This document shows positions 13,031 to 21,346 of a DNA stretch of 28,591 nucleotides, piece by piece. Source of the stretch: a virus; the IMG/VR virus record IMGVR_UViG_3300031951_000932, positions 1-28,591 of that record; one strand, written 5' to 3'. Position numbers and translations under genes: made by a program. The notes beneath the pieces are model-generated. The model searched no databases. It saw only the letters and a list, made by a program, of their open reading frames with translations, and was not told where the DNA came from. Position 1 is the stretch's first letter, and the number at the start of each line of letters is the position of its first letter.

Positions 13031-13797
13031 CCGATGAGATCAAAGTTAAGACCAAGCGCCCGTCACTGATGATCGCTACCCCCATGTACGGGGGCATGTG
13101 TACCGGGCACTACGTGCAGGGTCTGCTGACGACCATGAACAAGATGAGGGAGCTTGGCGTCAACGTTGCGTGGGCACAGATCACCAACGAGAGTCTGATT
13201 ACGCGTGCACGTAACGAGCTAGCACGAGTGTTCCTAGAGAGCGACAACGATTACCTCATGTTCATCGATGCTGATATCGGTTTCGACGGAGAGGCAATCG
13301 CCCGGCTCATGGCGCTAGATGATGACCTCGTGTGCGGCATCTACCCCAAGAAGGAGGTGAACTGGGAGAGCGTGGAGCGCGCTGCTGCCGCAGGTAAGAA
13401 GGACCTGTCTGACCATGCCGGGGCATTCGTGTTCAACATGCTCAACGAGCATCACGTCGAGACGGATGAGCGGGGGGCTATCGAAGTGCGGCATGGCGGC
13501 ACTGGCTTCATGCTTATCCGGCGGGGGGTGTTCGAGCATCTCAAGCCGCACGTGCCGACCTACCGCACGTCCTCGTTCATCAAGCCTGATGGCGAGTACG
13601 AGAAGCCACTGACGCACGAATTCTTTGCTACCAGCATCGATGCGAACGGCGCGCTGCTATCAGAGGATTACCACTTCTGCGAGTTATGGCGGAAGCACGG
13701 GGGCAAAATCTTCCTGCACCCGTTTATCAAGCTGCAGCACGTAGGCACCTACGTGTTTGGTGGCGACATCCTCAAGAGTGGAGGGAACCTGAAATGA
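13027..13797 (+). CDS. GT-A-type glycosyltransferase, 256 aa
   Basis: After a basic N-terminus, SLMIATPMYGG begins a nucleotide-sugar-binding Rossmann-like fold, and YLMFIDADIGF carries the DxD metal site (D81, D83). A GHYVQGLLTTM helix and NARNELAR-like RARNELARVF fit this group of phage glycosyltransferases. It may glycosylate modified DNA bases, virion proteins or host surface sugars. GTG 13027 overlaps the preceding stop (GTGA), with AAGGAG at 13013-13018. The methyltransferase two genes upstream may belong to the same modification pathway. Confidence 0.8.
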   Translation: MTDEIKVKTKRPSLMIATPMYGGMCTGHYVQGLLTTMNKMRELGVNVAWAQITNESLITRARNELARVFLESDNDYLMFIDADIGFDGEAIARLMALDDDLVCGIYPKKEVNWESVERAAAAGKKDLSDHAGAFVFNMLNEHHVETDERGAIEVRHGGTGFMLIRRGVFEHLKPHVPTYRTSSFIKPDGEYEKPLTHEFFATSIDANGALLSEDYHFCELWRKHGGKIFLHPFIKLQHVGTYVFGGDILKSGGNLK

Positions 13798-13991
13798 GAG
13801 TGAAGAAGCTACAGCGTGGGTACACCGCCTACTTGTCCGACCATGAATATGCTATCCTGCAACGCATGGCCGAACGGTTTAACATCGACGAAGAGTGGAA
13901 GAATATGCCCGGTGGGCAGCGGCGCTCATGGGGGCGGCGCATCCGCCACGGGAGCTTTCTTCGCGTAGATGAGGACACACGGAAATGGTAG
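13794..13991 (+). CDS. Hypothetical basic protein, 65 aa
   Basis: ATG 13794 overlaps the glycosyltransferase stop (ATGA). The product begins MRVKKLQRGYTAYLSDHEYA and is basic, with Arg clusters (GGQRRSWGRRIRHGSF). It probably binds nucleic acid or an acidic partner. No family recognised. The frame continues upstream inside the glycosyltransferase gene, but the overlapping ATG is the natural coupled start. Confidence 0.6.
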   Translation: MRVKKLQRGYTAYLSDHEYAILQRMAERFNIDEEWKNMPGGQRRSWGRRIRHGSFLRVDEDTRKW

Positions 13992-14146
13992 AAGAGCCAG
14001 TAGTTGAGTATGCTGTTGCCGACTATGCAGCTGCAGCTGCTGAGCTACTGGAGACCTTCGCAGCACAGCTGCGTAGCGGCGTAAGCGTCCAAGACATAGG
14101 ACCATACGTTGTACTTATCGGGCGGCTGATGGCCCGCAGAACGTGA
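13985..14146 (+). CDS. Small Ala-rich protein, 53 aa
   Basis: ATG 13985 lies in the last codons of the preceding gene, with its stop at TGA 14144-14146. The product MVEEPVVEYAVADYAAAAAE leads into a helix (LLETFAAQLRSG) and ends PYVVLIGRLMARRT. The acidic start, Ala-rich helix and basic end suggest a small helical bundle or oligomer. No family recognised. Confidence 0.55.
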   Translation: MVEEPVVEYAVADYAAAAAELLETFAAQLRSGVSVQDIGPYVVLIGRLMARRT

Positions 14147-14156
14147 AGGGGGTATT

Positions 14157-14288
14157 ATGAACATCGTCATGATTATCGTAGTTTTCTTCACTGGATTCTC
14201 ACTCGGTTATATTGCCGGGCGTGTGTCTGGGTATATTGACGCGAAGCCCAAACGCGATAAAACTGGTCGTTTCGTCAGGGAGGATTAA
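14157..14288 (+). CDS. Small single-span membrane protein, 43 aa
   Basis: ATG 14157 follows AAGGGGGT. Residues 2-20 (NIVMIIVVFFTGFSLGYIA) form one membrane helix with a small-residue face (GxSLG), and the C-terminus is basic (KPKRDKTGRF). It could act in the membrane as a small antiholin, exclusion factor or regulator, but it has no specific signature. It ends 4 nt before the nuclease start at 14293. Confidence 0.6.
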   Translation: MNIVMIIVVFFTGFSLGYIAGRVSGYIDAKPKRDKTGRFVRED

Positions 14289-14292
14289 GCAC

Positions 14293-14964
14293 GTGGCGGC
14301 GTGGTCGTATTCAGCAATCAAGACCTTTGAGCAGTGCCCTAAGAAGTACTTCCACCTCAAGGTGGCTAAGGACGTAAAGGACGAGCCGGGGGAAGCTGCT
14401 GACTACGGCACCGCCGTCCACCTTGCAGCTGAGGAGTTTATCCGAGACGGCACGCCGATTCCCGAGAAGTTTGCCTACATCCGCCCGGTGGTAGAGCGCC
14501 TCGCTGCTATCCCGGGCGACAAGCACGCCGAGCTCAAGCTGGGAGTACGCAAGGCTAACGGGAGTTACGAACCCTGCGGCTTCTTCGACAAGGACGTGTG
14601 GTGGCGGGGCATCGCCGACCTGCTGATCGTCAACGGGCACAAGGCATGGTGCATCGACTACAAGACTGGGAAGTCTGCGCGCTATGCAGATACTAAGCAG
14701 CTAGACCTGTTGGCCGGTGCGGTGTTTACGCACTTCCCCGAGGTAGTGACGGTCAAGTCGTCACTTATCTACGTCGTTAGTGGGGAGCTGATCCCCAAGA
14801 CGCATGTGATTACCGAGAAGAGCAGGTACCTTTCAGTCTTCGACGAGCAGCTGGATCACCTCGACGCCGCCATGGAAAATGGTGTATGGAATGCGAAGTC
14901 CAGCCCACTGTGCGGCTGGTGTCCGGTGACTAGCTGCGAACACTGGAAGCCGAGGAGGAAGTGA
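14293..14964 (+). CDS. Cas4/RecB-like PD-(D/E)XK nuclease with Cys cluster, 223 aa
   Basis: The N-terminus has SYSAIKTFEQCPKKY (C15), GTAVH (H43) follows, and the catalytic core is RGIADLL (D109) with CIDYKTGK (D122, K124) and QLDLLAG. The C-terminus adds LCGWCPVTSC (C207, C210, C215). One N-terminal plus three C-terminal Cys is the arrangement that holds a 4Fe-4S cluster in AddB and Cas4 nucleases. It is likely a DNA exonuclease for recombination or end processing. GTG 14293 follows AGGGAGGA. The in-frame codon at 14212 would overlap the membrane protein. Confidence 0.85.
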   Translation: MAAWSYSAIKTFEQCPKKYFHLKVAKDVKDEPGEAADYGTAVHLAAEEFIRDGTPIPEKFAYIRPVVERLAAIPGDKHAELKLGVRKANGSYEPCGFFDKDVWWRGIADLLIVNGHKAWCIDYKTGKSARYADTKQLDLLAGAVFTHFPEVVTVKSSLIYVVSGELIPKTHVITEKSRYLSVFDEQLDHLDAAMENGVWNAKSSPLCGWCPVTSCEHWKPRRK

Positions 14965-15245
14965 TGGCCCGCAATTACCGCGCCGAGTACGATAAGTACC
15001 AAGGCAAGCCCGAGCAGATCAAGAAGCGCGCCGCGCGCAATGCTGCACGTGCGAAGCTGATGAAGGCGGGGAAGGTCAAGAAAGGCGACGGCAAGGACGT
15101 CGCGCATGTCAAAGCCTTCGACAAGGGGGGCAACAACGGCACCGGGCTGCGAGTCGAGAGCAAGTCGGCCAACCGCTCGTTCAAGCGTGACAGCAAGGGC
15201 AACCTCGTTTCGGAGACCAGTAAGCGCGAACGCAAGCGCAAGTAA
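14964..15245 (+). CDS. Basic HNH-like phage protein, 93 aa
   Basis: ATG 14964 overlaps the preceding stop (TGATG) behind GAGGAGGAAG. The product is highly basic, with MARNYRAEYDKYQGKPEQIK at the start and a helix rich in Ala, Arg and Lys. GDGKDVAHVKAFDKGGNN, then LRVESKSANRS, follow the spacing of a short HNH-type core, with H48 as the likely metal-activating His in a DVAH context where relatives usually have DVDH. It may be a degenerate or unusual nuclease, or a structural DNA-binding protein. Confidence 0.55.
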   Translation: MARNYRAEYDKYQGKPEQIKKRAARNAARAKLMKAGKVKKGDGKDVAHVKAFDKGGNNGTGLRVESKSANRSFKRDSKGNLVSETSKRERKRK

Positions 15246-15264
15246 TCAACCTCAAGGAGCAAAC

Positions 15265-16803
15265 GTGAGGATCATCGACAACAAAGCTCTCCTGTTGGAG
15301 ACGCCTGACCCGTCCGTGGTGATGGGTGCAATCAAGAAGAGCGCGCTGACAGACGCAGGGGTTCTGGTTCACTGGGGGCACAACGAGGCCGAGCAGCTAG
15401 CTAAACTACATACCGACGTGCCGTCGCCAATGCTGCGGGACTACAAGTGGACTGGCAAGCACACGCCGTTTGACCATCAGAAAGAGACTGCCTCGTTCCT
15501 ATCCATCCGCAAGCGCGCCTTCTGCTTCAACGAGCAGGGCACCGGCAAGACGGCCAGCGTGATCTGGTCTGCTGATTACCTGATGAAGAAGGGGCTGGTT
15601 AAGCGCGTACTGGTGCTGTGCCCGCTCTCGATCATGAAGTCGGCGTGGCAGAAAGACTTGTTCACTTTCGCTATGCACCGGTCATGTGGCGTGGCGCATG
15701 GCGCGGCAGCGCAGCGCAAGAAGGTCATCGCCTCTGGTGTGGAGTTCGTCGTCATCAACTTTGACGGGTTAGCTGTCGTGGCGGACGAGGTGGCAGCGGG
15801 CGGCTTTGACCTGATCGTGGTGGACGAGGCCAACGCCTACAAGAACGCGCAGACCAACCGCTGGAAGGTGCTGAACAAGCTGCTCAAGGCGACGGACCCC
15901 CGGTTGTGGATGCTTACTGGTACGCCAGCGGCGCAGTCGCCTGTCGATGCCTACGGCCTCGCTAGGCTGGTCAACCCGGAGGGGTGCCCCAAGTACTTCA
16001 CCGAGTTCCGCGCAACAGTGCTGACCAAGGTCACTACGTTCAAGTGGGTGCCGAAGCCAAGCGCTCCTGCCTACGTGCATAGAGTGCTTCAGCCTGCGAT
16101 TCGCTTCGAGAAGAAGGACTGCCTTGATCTGCCCGAGGTTACGCACGTGGACCGTGAAGCGCCACTGACTCCGCAGCAGATGAAGTACTACAAGCTGCTC
16201 CGTGACGAGATGATTATGGAAGCAGCAGGCGAAGAAGTCAGTGCGGTCAACGCCGCCACGAAGCTCAACAAGCTGCTTCAGATTAGCGGAGGCGCGGTCT
16301 ACACGGATACTGGCGAGGTGCTGGAGTTCGACGTGTCGAACCGGCTCAACGTGGTGCTGGAGGTCATTGAGGAAGCCAGCCACAAGGTGCTGGTCTTTGT
16401 TCCCTTCACGCACACCATCGAGCTGCTCCGGGCACGGCTGGAGAAGGAAGGCATCTCGTGCGGTGTCATCAATGGTCAAGTGTCGGTCAACAAGCGCAGC
16501 GAGCTGGTGGATCGGTTCCAGACTGCCAAAGACCCGCACGTGCTTATCATTCAGCCACAGGCTGCCTCGCACGGCCTTACCCTAACGGCAGCAGACACAG
16601 TTATCTGGTACGCCCCTACTACTAGCGTGGAGACCTACCTGCAGGCCAACGCCCGCATCAACCGTCCGGGCCAGAAGAACGCCATGACGATTGTGCATAT
16701 CAAGGGCAGTCCAGCGGAGGAGCGGCTGTACACGATGCTACAGGACAACATCGGCCACCACGAGAAGCTGATCGACCTGTACCGTGATGTGCTGACCGCG
16801 TAG
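15265..16803 (+). CDS. SNF2-type SF2 helicase, 512 aa
   Basis: A double-stranded DNA translocase or helicase of the SNF2 group. Motif I is NEQGTGKTAS (K95), motif II VVDEAN (D187), motif III MLTGTP (T218), and motif VI QANARINRPGQ (R464, R467). Phages with this replication set commonly encode such an enzyme near a Cas4-like nuclease and the polymerase, as here. It probably assists replication or recombination. GTG 15265 is chosen for AAGGAGCAAAC at 15254. A longer reading to 15106 would cover the preceding gene in another frame. Confidence 0.9.
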   Translation: MRIIDNKALLLETPDPSVVMGAIKKSALTDAGVLVHWGHNEAEQLAKLHTDVPSPMLRDYKWTGKHTPFDHQKETASFLSIRKRAFCFNEQGTGKTASVIWSADYLMKKGLVKRVLVLCPLSIMKSAWQKDLFTFAMHRSCGVAHGAAAQRKKVIASGVEFVVINFDGLAVVADEVAAGGFDLIVVDEANAYKNAQTNRWKVLNKLLKATDPRLWMLTGTPAAQSPVDAYGLARLVNPEGCPKYFTEFRATVLTKVTTFKWVPKPSAPAYVHRVLQPAIRFEKKDCLDLPEVTHVDREAPLTPQQMKYYKLLRDEMIMEAAGEEVSAVNAATKLNKLLQISGGAVYTDTGEVLEFDVSNRLNVVLEVIEEASHKVLVFVPFTHTIELLRARLEKEGISCGVINGQVSVNKRSELVDRFQTAKDPHVLIIQPQAASHGLTLTAADTVIWYAPTTSVETYLQANARINRPGQKNAMTIVHIKGSPAEERLYTMLQDNIGHHEKLIDLYRDVLTA

Positions 16804-16806
16804 CTA

Positions 16807-16835
16807 TTGACACTGTATAAAACCTACTTTACCGT
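16807..16835 (+). promoter_or_regulatory. Probable promoter of transcription unit 4
   Basis: TTGACA at 16807-16812 lies right after the helicase stop. A TACCGT at 16830-16835 follows at 17 nt and is a weak -10 box, and TATAAAA lies at 16816-16822. The start TTGACACTGT with a base and TAAA matches the promoter at 8555, so both probably share a regulator. Confidence 0.5.
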
Positions 16836-16862
16836 TCACCCACCAACCAAAAGGAGCAAGCT

Positions 16863-17270
16863 ATGGAAGGTGATACTATGCCTGCCGACAAGCTCGTGAG
16901 GGTCTACCGGAAAATCCGGGACGCCATCAACGAGAAGGAGGAGGCCCACAAGACTGAGATAGCAGAACTAAGAGCGCAGCTCGACGTCGTCGGTGTCAAG
17001 CTGCTGGAAATCTGCAACACACAGAACATGGATAGCCTGCGCACCCCCGAGGGGACCGCAACGCGCCGTGCTGTGACCCGCTACTGGACCAACGATTGGG
17101 AAGCCATGTACGGCTTCATCAAGGACCACGACGCGCCATTCCTGCTGGAGCAGCGCATTCACAATGGGAACATGAAGCAGTTTCTGGAGGAGAACCCCGA
17201 GACGCTGCCGATTGGACTGAACGCCGACACCAAGTACGTCATTAGCGTACGCAAGCCTACCAACAAGTGA
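16863..17270 (+). CDS. Coiled-coil protein of phage replication regions, 135 aa
   Basis: Two parts are visible: an N-terminal coiled coil (about residues 9-55, IRDAINEKEEAHKTEIAELR and on) and a compact C-terminal part (TRYWTNDWEAMYGFIKDHDA, ending LNADTKYVISVRKP). This shape is familiar from phage genes next to the candidate single-stranded-DNA-binding protein, but I know no proven function. AAGGAGCAA at 16851 selects ATG 16863, and a second ATG at 16878 is less well placed. It probably partners the next gene. Confidence 0.65.
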   Translation: MEGDTMPADKLVRVYRKIRDAINEKEEAHKTEIAELRAQLDVVGVKLLEICNTQNMDSLRTPEGTATRRAVTRYWTNDWEAMYGFIKDHDAPFLLEQRIHNGNMKQFLEENPETLPIGLNADTKYVISVRKPTNK

Positions 17271-17278
17271 GAGAGACT

Positions 17279-18229
17279 ATGAGCAACCTTGCAATCTTCA
17301 AGAACCCCGGCGCTGTCGCCGCCTCCGCCCTGCCGCCCTCGAAGCTGGGTCAGCAGATCGCTGAAAACTCTGCGGGCGGCTACAACCGCATCGCCACCAA
17401 CACCAACGGCACCTTCAAGCGCATCATCAATGGTGAGCAGGTAGGTAAGGCCATCCGGGGTGAGTTCAACGCCATCATCGTGGACATGCTGGAGAAGCCG
17501 AGCCGCGAGTACTACGCAGGTCAGTACGACCCCGATGCCAAGGGCACTCTTCCCGACTGCTACTCGCTGCTGGGCGACAAGCCGGAAGCCAAGGCTGGCA
17601 ATCGTCAGGCGGCAAACTGCGCCAGCTGCCCCAAGAATATCGACGGTTCGGGTCAGAACGGCAAGGGCAAGGCATGCCGCTTCAAGCGCAAGATCGCCCT
17701 ACTGCTCGAAGGTGACACTTCGGGTGAGGTCTATCAGTTCAACGTGCCCGCGAAGAGCCTGTTCGGTAAGGGCAGCGGTTCGACGCACCCGTTCGAGAGC
17801 TACTGCCGCTTCCTCGTGAACAACGGAGCTGCGCCTGACCGCGTGGTAACTACCATCGCATACAACCTCGACGCAGAGACCATGGAGCTCAACTTCACTC
17901 CGGACCGCTTCATCAATGAGGATGAGCTGGAGCTGGTCGAACGTGCACAGGCTAACCCCCTGACGCGCCGCCTGATCCAGATCAGCGCAGGTGAGACGGA
18001 GAAGCCCAAGGCGCTGCCGAAGGCCGAGGAGCCCGAGGAAGAAGCTCCGGCGATCAAGCCCGCCGCTGTTGCCAAGAAAGCCAACAAGTGGGAAGACGAC
18101 GAGGACGAAGACGAAGCCCCGAAGGCTGAACCCGCCAAGCGCGCCACCAAGAAGGAAGAAGCTCCGAAGCTGAGCGCCGACATCGGTTCGCTGGTTAACT
18201 CGTGGGCAGATGACGAGGATGAAGAATGA
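17279..18229 (+). CDS. Candidate ssDNA-binding protein with zinc site and acidic tail, 316 aa
   Basis: Four Cys residues (C94, C114, C117, C133) form a probable zinc site, in PDCYSLL, NCASCPKN and KACRFKRK. The last 75 residues or so are a Pro/Lys/Glu linker with acidic clusters (EDDEDEDE) and a final NSWADDEDEE. An acidic C-terminal tail is typical of single-stranded-DNA-binding proteins, which use it to contact partners, and T4 gp32 also has a zinc site. An OB fold is not evident by eye, so the call rests on tail, zinc site and neighbours. ATG 17279 is preferred to GTG 17267. Confidence 0.55.
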   Translation: MSNLAIFKNPGAVAASALPPSKLGQQIAENSAGGYNRIATNTNGTFKRIINGEQVGKAIRGEFNAIIVDMLEKPSREYYAGQYDPDAKGTLPDCYSLLGDKPEAKAGNRQAANCASCPKNIDGSGQNGKGKACRFKRKIALLLEGDTSGEVYQFNVPAKSLFGKGSGSTHPFESYCRFLVNNGAAPDRVVTTIAYNLDAETMELNFTPDRFINEDELELVERAQANPLTRRLIQISAGETEKPKALPKAEEPEEEAPAIKPAAVAKKANKWEDDEDEDEAPKAEPAKRATKKEEAPKLSADIGSLVNSWADDEDEE

Positions 18230-18468
18230 GCCACGGGTATACTCTGCGCATTCGTGACTTGAACGCGAAGGCCAATAAGCGCAAGCTAGGCGTTCGTCTG
18301 GGGCGTCTGTGCATCAAGCACGACGTTCCGGTCACGGTAGTCGCGCAGCGTATGGGTGTGACAAGGGCTACGGTGTATAACTGGTTCTGCGGGATTTCGG
18401 TCCCGCAGGCCAGCGCCGTCTCCCTGATCGAGTCCTATATCGCTAGTCTGGAGAGCAACGCTGCTTAA
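18226..18468 (+). CDS. XRE/Cro-type helix-turn-helix protein, 80 aa
   Basis: After a basic N-terminus, residues 23-60 fit an HTH: LGRLCIKHDVPVTVVAQRMG, then VTRATVYNWFCG with Val-Thr-Arg-Ala-Thr leading the recognition helix, and SVPQASAVSLIESYI. XRE-type proteins bind operator DNA as dimers. It is coupled to the candidate SSB gene (ATGA) and precedes the primase-helicase, so it may control expression of the replication genes or a late switch. The operator is not identified. Confidence 0.75.
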   Translation: MSHGYTLRIRDLNAKANKRKLGVRLGRLCIKHDVPVTVVAQRMGVTRATVYNWFCGISVPQASAVSLIESYIASLESNAA

Positions 18469-18535
18469 CGCAGTGTGCAGACGTGTGTAGTTTTTGGGGG
18501 TAGGTGCGCCTGCCCTCGTGGAGGGTTATCGCGCC

Positions 18536-21346
18536 ATGGAGGGTTTTGATCTATTGTCAGCGGTACGGCCAGCGGGAGGCTGGTATGCCGTTGTCGGGAT
18601 CACAGAGCACAGCAAAAAACAAGAGTTAGTCGAGACACGTGAGGAGCTGGATGAGTGGGCGCAGCATTTCGTGCGCCAGAAGAAGAACGTATTTTTTGGG
18701 CTGGCTAGTTACAAGGACGGCACCTCCCGTGCCCAACACAACGTACTGGCACTCAAGTCGTTCTGGCTTGATATCGACTGCGGCCCCAACAAGGACTACC
18801 CTACGCAAGCAGAGGGGTTCGCCGCACTTCAGAAGTTCTGCAAGACCGTAGGTCTGCCCAAGCCGATCATCGTCAACTCAGGGCGCGGGTTCCACGTATA
18901 CTGGGCGCTCGAAGAAGAGTGCACTCGCGAGGAATGGGAGCCAGTCGCAGCGCGCCTCAAGGAAGTGTGCAAGGCGCAGGACTTCCGGGTGGACAACAAC
19001 TGCTTTGAGGCAGCGCGCATCCTGCGCATCCCCGGCACCTACAACTTCAAGGACGACCCGGCACCGCAGGTTACTGTGATGTCTATCGGCAAGCCCGTGA
19101 CGCTGGAGTTTATGCGGGATACGCTGGGCGTCAAACAACGTGCGGCTCTGCCCGTGCCGGGGCCACGGCAGCCGCTTAGCCCACTGGGGCAGATGCTTCA
19201 GAACAGTATCAACACGCGCTTCTCCAAGATCATGCAGCGTGGCGAGGACGGGTGTATGCAGCTGCTATCCTGCTACCGGGAGCAAGCTGACCTCTCCGAG
19301 CCGCGCTGGTTCAACGCGCTGTCCATCGCCAAGTTCTGTTCTGACCGGGATAAGGCCGTACACAAGATGTCGGCGGAGCACCCGGACTACGATCCGATCA
19401 AGACCGAGCAGAAGCTCAAGCACATCGTCGGGCCGCACACCTGTGCGGAGTTCGAGAAGAACAACCCGGGCGTGTGCGCAGGCTGCCCACACTTCGGGAA
19501 GATTAAGTCCCCTATCTCGCTGGGCAAGGAGCTGGCGGAGGCGAAGGGTAAGGACAACGTCATCGAGCAGGAGAGCGCGGCTGGCGTCAAGAATATCTAC
19601 CGCATCCCGGAGTACCCCTTCCCCTACGCACGTGGGAAGGAGGGGGGCATCTGGCGCAAGCCCATGTCGGATGCCGAGGAAGCCGAGCCGATACTGGTCT
19701 ACCCCTACGACTTCTATATCGTGAAGCTGATGGAGGACCCGGCGGATGGCGGCAAGGTGCTGTTCCGACTGCACACCCCCAACAACGGCGTCAGGGAGTT
19801 CTCACTTACGACCGCTACGGTCATGGCACCGGATGAGCTGCGCAAGGCGCTGGCCGCGCGCAACATAGTGTCCGTCAAGAAGAAGTTCGAGCTGCTGGTA
19901 GACTACGTGATTAAGTCATTCGAGAACATCTACGAAACTAACAAGGTGGAGCAAATGCGTAATCAGTTCGGTTGGGTCGATAACGACAGTAAGTTTATTC
20001 TGGGCGACCGCGAGATCAGCGTCGAAGGTACTTACCACAGCCCGCCCTCTTCTGCGACCAAGGCACTTGCAGAGTATACCGTCCCGGTAGGCAGTCTTGA
20101 GAAGTGGAAGGAAGTATTCAACCTCTACGGGCGTAAGGGACTGGAGGCGTCGGCCTTCGCTGCGGCCACCGCATTCGGTGCACCCCTGCTGCGCTTCTCC
20201 GGTCAGCGTGGCGCGATCATCAACCTCGTCAACACGCACTCGGGTACGGGCAAGACCACCGTCCTGCATATGTGCAACTCGGTGTGGGGTAACCCGGAGA
20301 AGCTCTGCGCGAAGAAGGACGACACCTTCAACTCCAAGGTCTTCAAGCTGGGCGTTCTCTGTAACCTCCCGGTTACCTTCGACGAGATGTCGAACACGGA
20401 ACCCAAGCAACTCAGCGAGCTTGCCTACCTCATTACGCAGGGCACCGGCAAAGACCGCATGAAGGCATCGTCGAACGAGCTGCGGGTCAACCTTACCTCG
20501 TGGCAGACCATCGCCCTGTGCTCGTCCAACCACTCGTTCTACGAAAAGCTGGAGATACTCAAGAACAGCCCGCAGGGTGAGATGATGCGCATCATCGAGT
20601 ACTCACTGGACTACAGTAATGCCATCGACACCGAGACCGGCAAGCAGATGTTTGACCATCAGCTGCTGGAGAACTACGGGCACGCCGGGGAAATCTACGC
20701 GCGTTACCTGCTCGCTGAGTACGACAAGGTACGCAGCATCTACATGGGCATGCAGGCGCGGCTGGACGAGCACCTCAAGCTCACGCAGCGTGAGCGCTTC
20801 TGGTCGGCTACCGTAGCTGCCAACCTAACCGGCATCTACATCGCGCGTCACCTCGAACTATGCGACTGGGACCTTGGCGCGATCTTCAAGTGGGCTTGCA
20901 AGATGATTACTAACCTGCGCACGTCGGTCGCGCCGCCGCCAGATGGCGACAAGCAAATCCTCGGTGACTTCCTCGTAGGCCGCGTGGATAACATCCTGAT
21001 CGTCAAGGACGGCGCTGACCGTCGCACCAAGATGGAAGAGCTGCCGCTGCTGGAGCCGCGCCGCGAGCTCATGATCCGCTACGAGCCAGATACCAGCAAG
21101 GTCTTCGTCACTTGCGCATCGTTCCGACAGTACTGCGCATCACGTAACATCGGTTACCGGGAGACGCTCAACAAACTCAAGAAGACCGGTATGTTCATCG
21201 GGTCTGCCCCGAAGCGCATGGGTAAGGGGATGAAGTTCAACCCGCCTCCGGTGCAGGCACTTGAGTTTGACGCCACGCACCCCGACTTCGTGTCGATGGA
21301 CGGCTTCGTTCCGAAGGAGGAAGAGCTTGAAGGTAGCGGGGGTTGA
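18536..21346 (+). CDS. AEP-type primase fused to DUF927-like helicase, 936 aa
   Basis: The N-terminal third has archaeo-eukaryotic primase motifs: FWLDIDCG (D79, D81), SGRGFHVYW (H120) and RILRIPGTYNF (about 162-172). A zinc-finger-like C303, C314, C317, H319 group (NPGVCAGCPHFGK) follows. The C-terminal part is an ATPase with Walker A HSGTGKTT (K573) and Walker B VTFDEM (D616, E617), like DUF927/SF3-type helicases. One protein can thus prime and unwind at the fork. The start is ATG 18536 behind GGAGGG. In-frame TTG 18494 and GTG 18518 are alternatives. Confidence 0.85.
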   Translation: MEGFDLLSAVRPAGGWYAVVGITEHSKKQELVETREELDEWAQHFVRQKKNVFFGLASYKDGTSRAQHNVLALKSFWLDIDCGPNKDYPTQAEGFAALQKFCKTVGLPKPIIVNSGRGFHVYWALEEECTREEWEPVAARLKEVCKAQDFRVDNNCFEAARILRIPGTYNFKDDPAPQVTVMSIGKPVTLEFMRDTLGVKQRAALPVPGPRQPLSPLGQMLQNSINTRFSKIMQRGEDGCMQLLSCYREQADLSEPRWFNALSIAKFCSDRDKAVHKMSAEHPDYDPIKTEQKLKHIVGPHTCAEFEKNNPGVCAGCPHFGKIKSPISLGKELAEAKGKDNVIEQESAAGVKNIYRIPEYPFPYARGKEGGIWRKPMSDAEEAEPILVYPYDFYIVKLMEDPADGGKVLFRLHTPNNGVREFSLTTATVMAPDELRKALAARNIVSVKKKFELLVDYVIKSFENIYETNKVEQMRNQFGWVDNDSKFILGDREISVEGTYHSPPSSATKALAEYTVPVGSLEKWKEVFNLYGRKGLEASAFAAATAFGAPLLRFSGQRGAIINLVNTHSGTGKTTVLHMCNSVWGNPEKLCAKKDDTFNSKVFKLGVLCNLPVTFDEMSNTEPKQLSELAYLITQGTGKDRMKASSNELRVNLTSWQTIALCSSNHSFYEKLEILKNSPQGEMMRIIEYSLDYSNAIDTETGKQMFDHQLLENYGHAGEIYARYLLAEYDKVRSIYMGMQARLDEHLKLTQRERFWSATVAANLTGIYIARHLELCDWDLGAIFKWACKMITNLRTSVAPPPDGDKQILGDFLVGRVDNILIVKDGADRRTKMEELPLLEPRRELMIRYEPDTSKVFVTCASFRQYCASRNIGYRETLNKLKKTGMFIGSAPKRMGKGMKFNPPPVQALEFDATHPDFVSMDGFVPKEEELEGSGG

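Noticed and set aside
15106-15264. A longer N-terminus for the SNF2-type helicase
   Set aside because: It would cover the basic HNH-like gene in another frame, and AAGGAGCAAAC points to GTG 15265.
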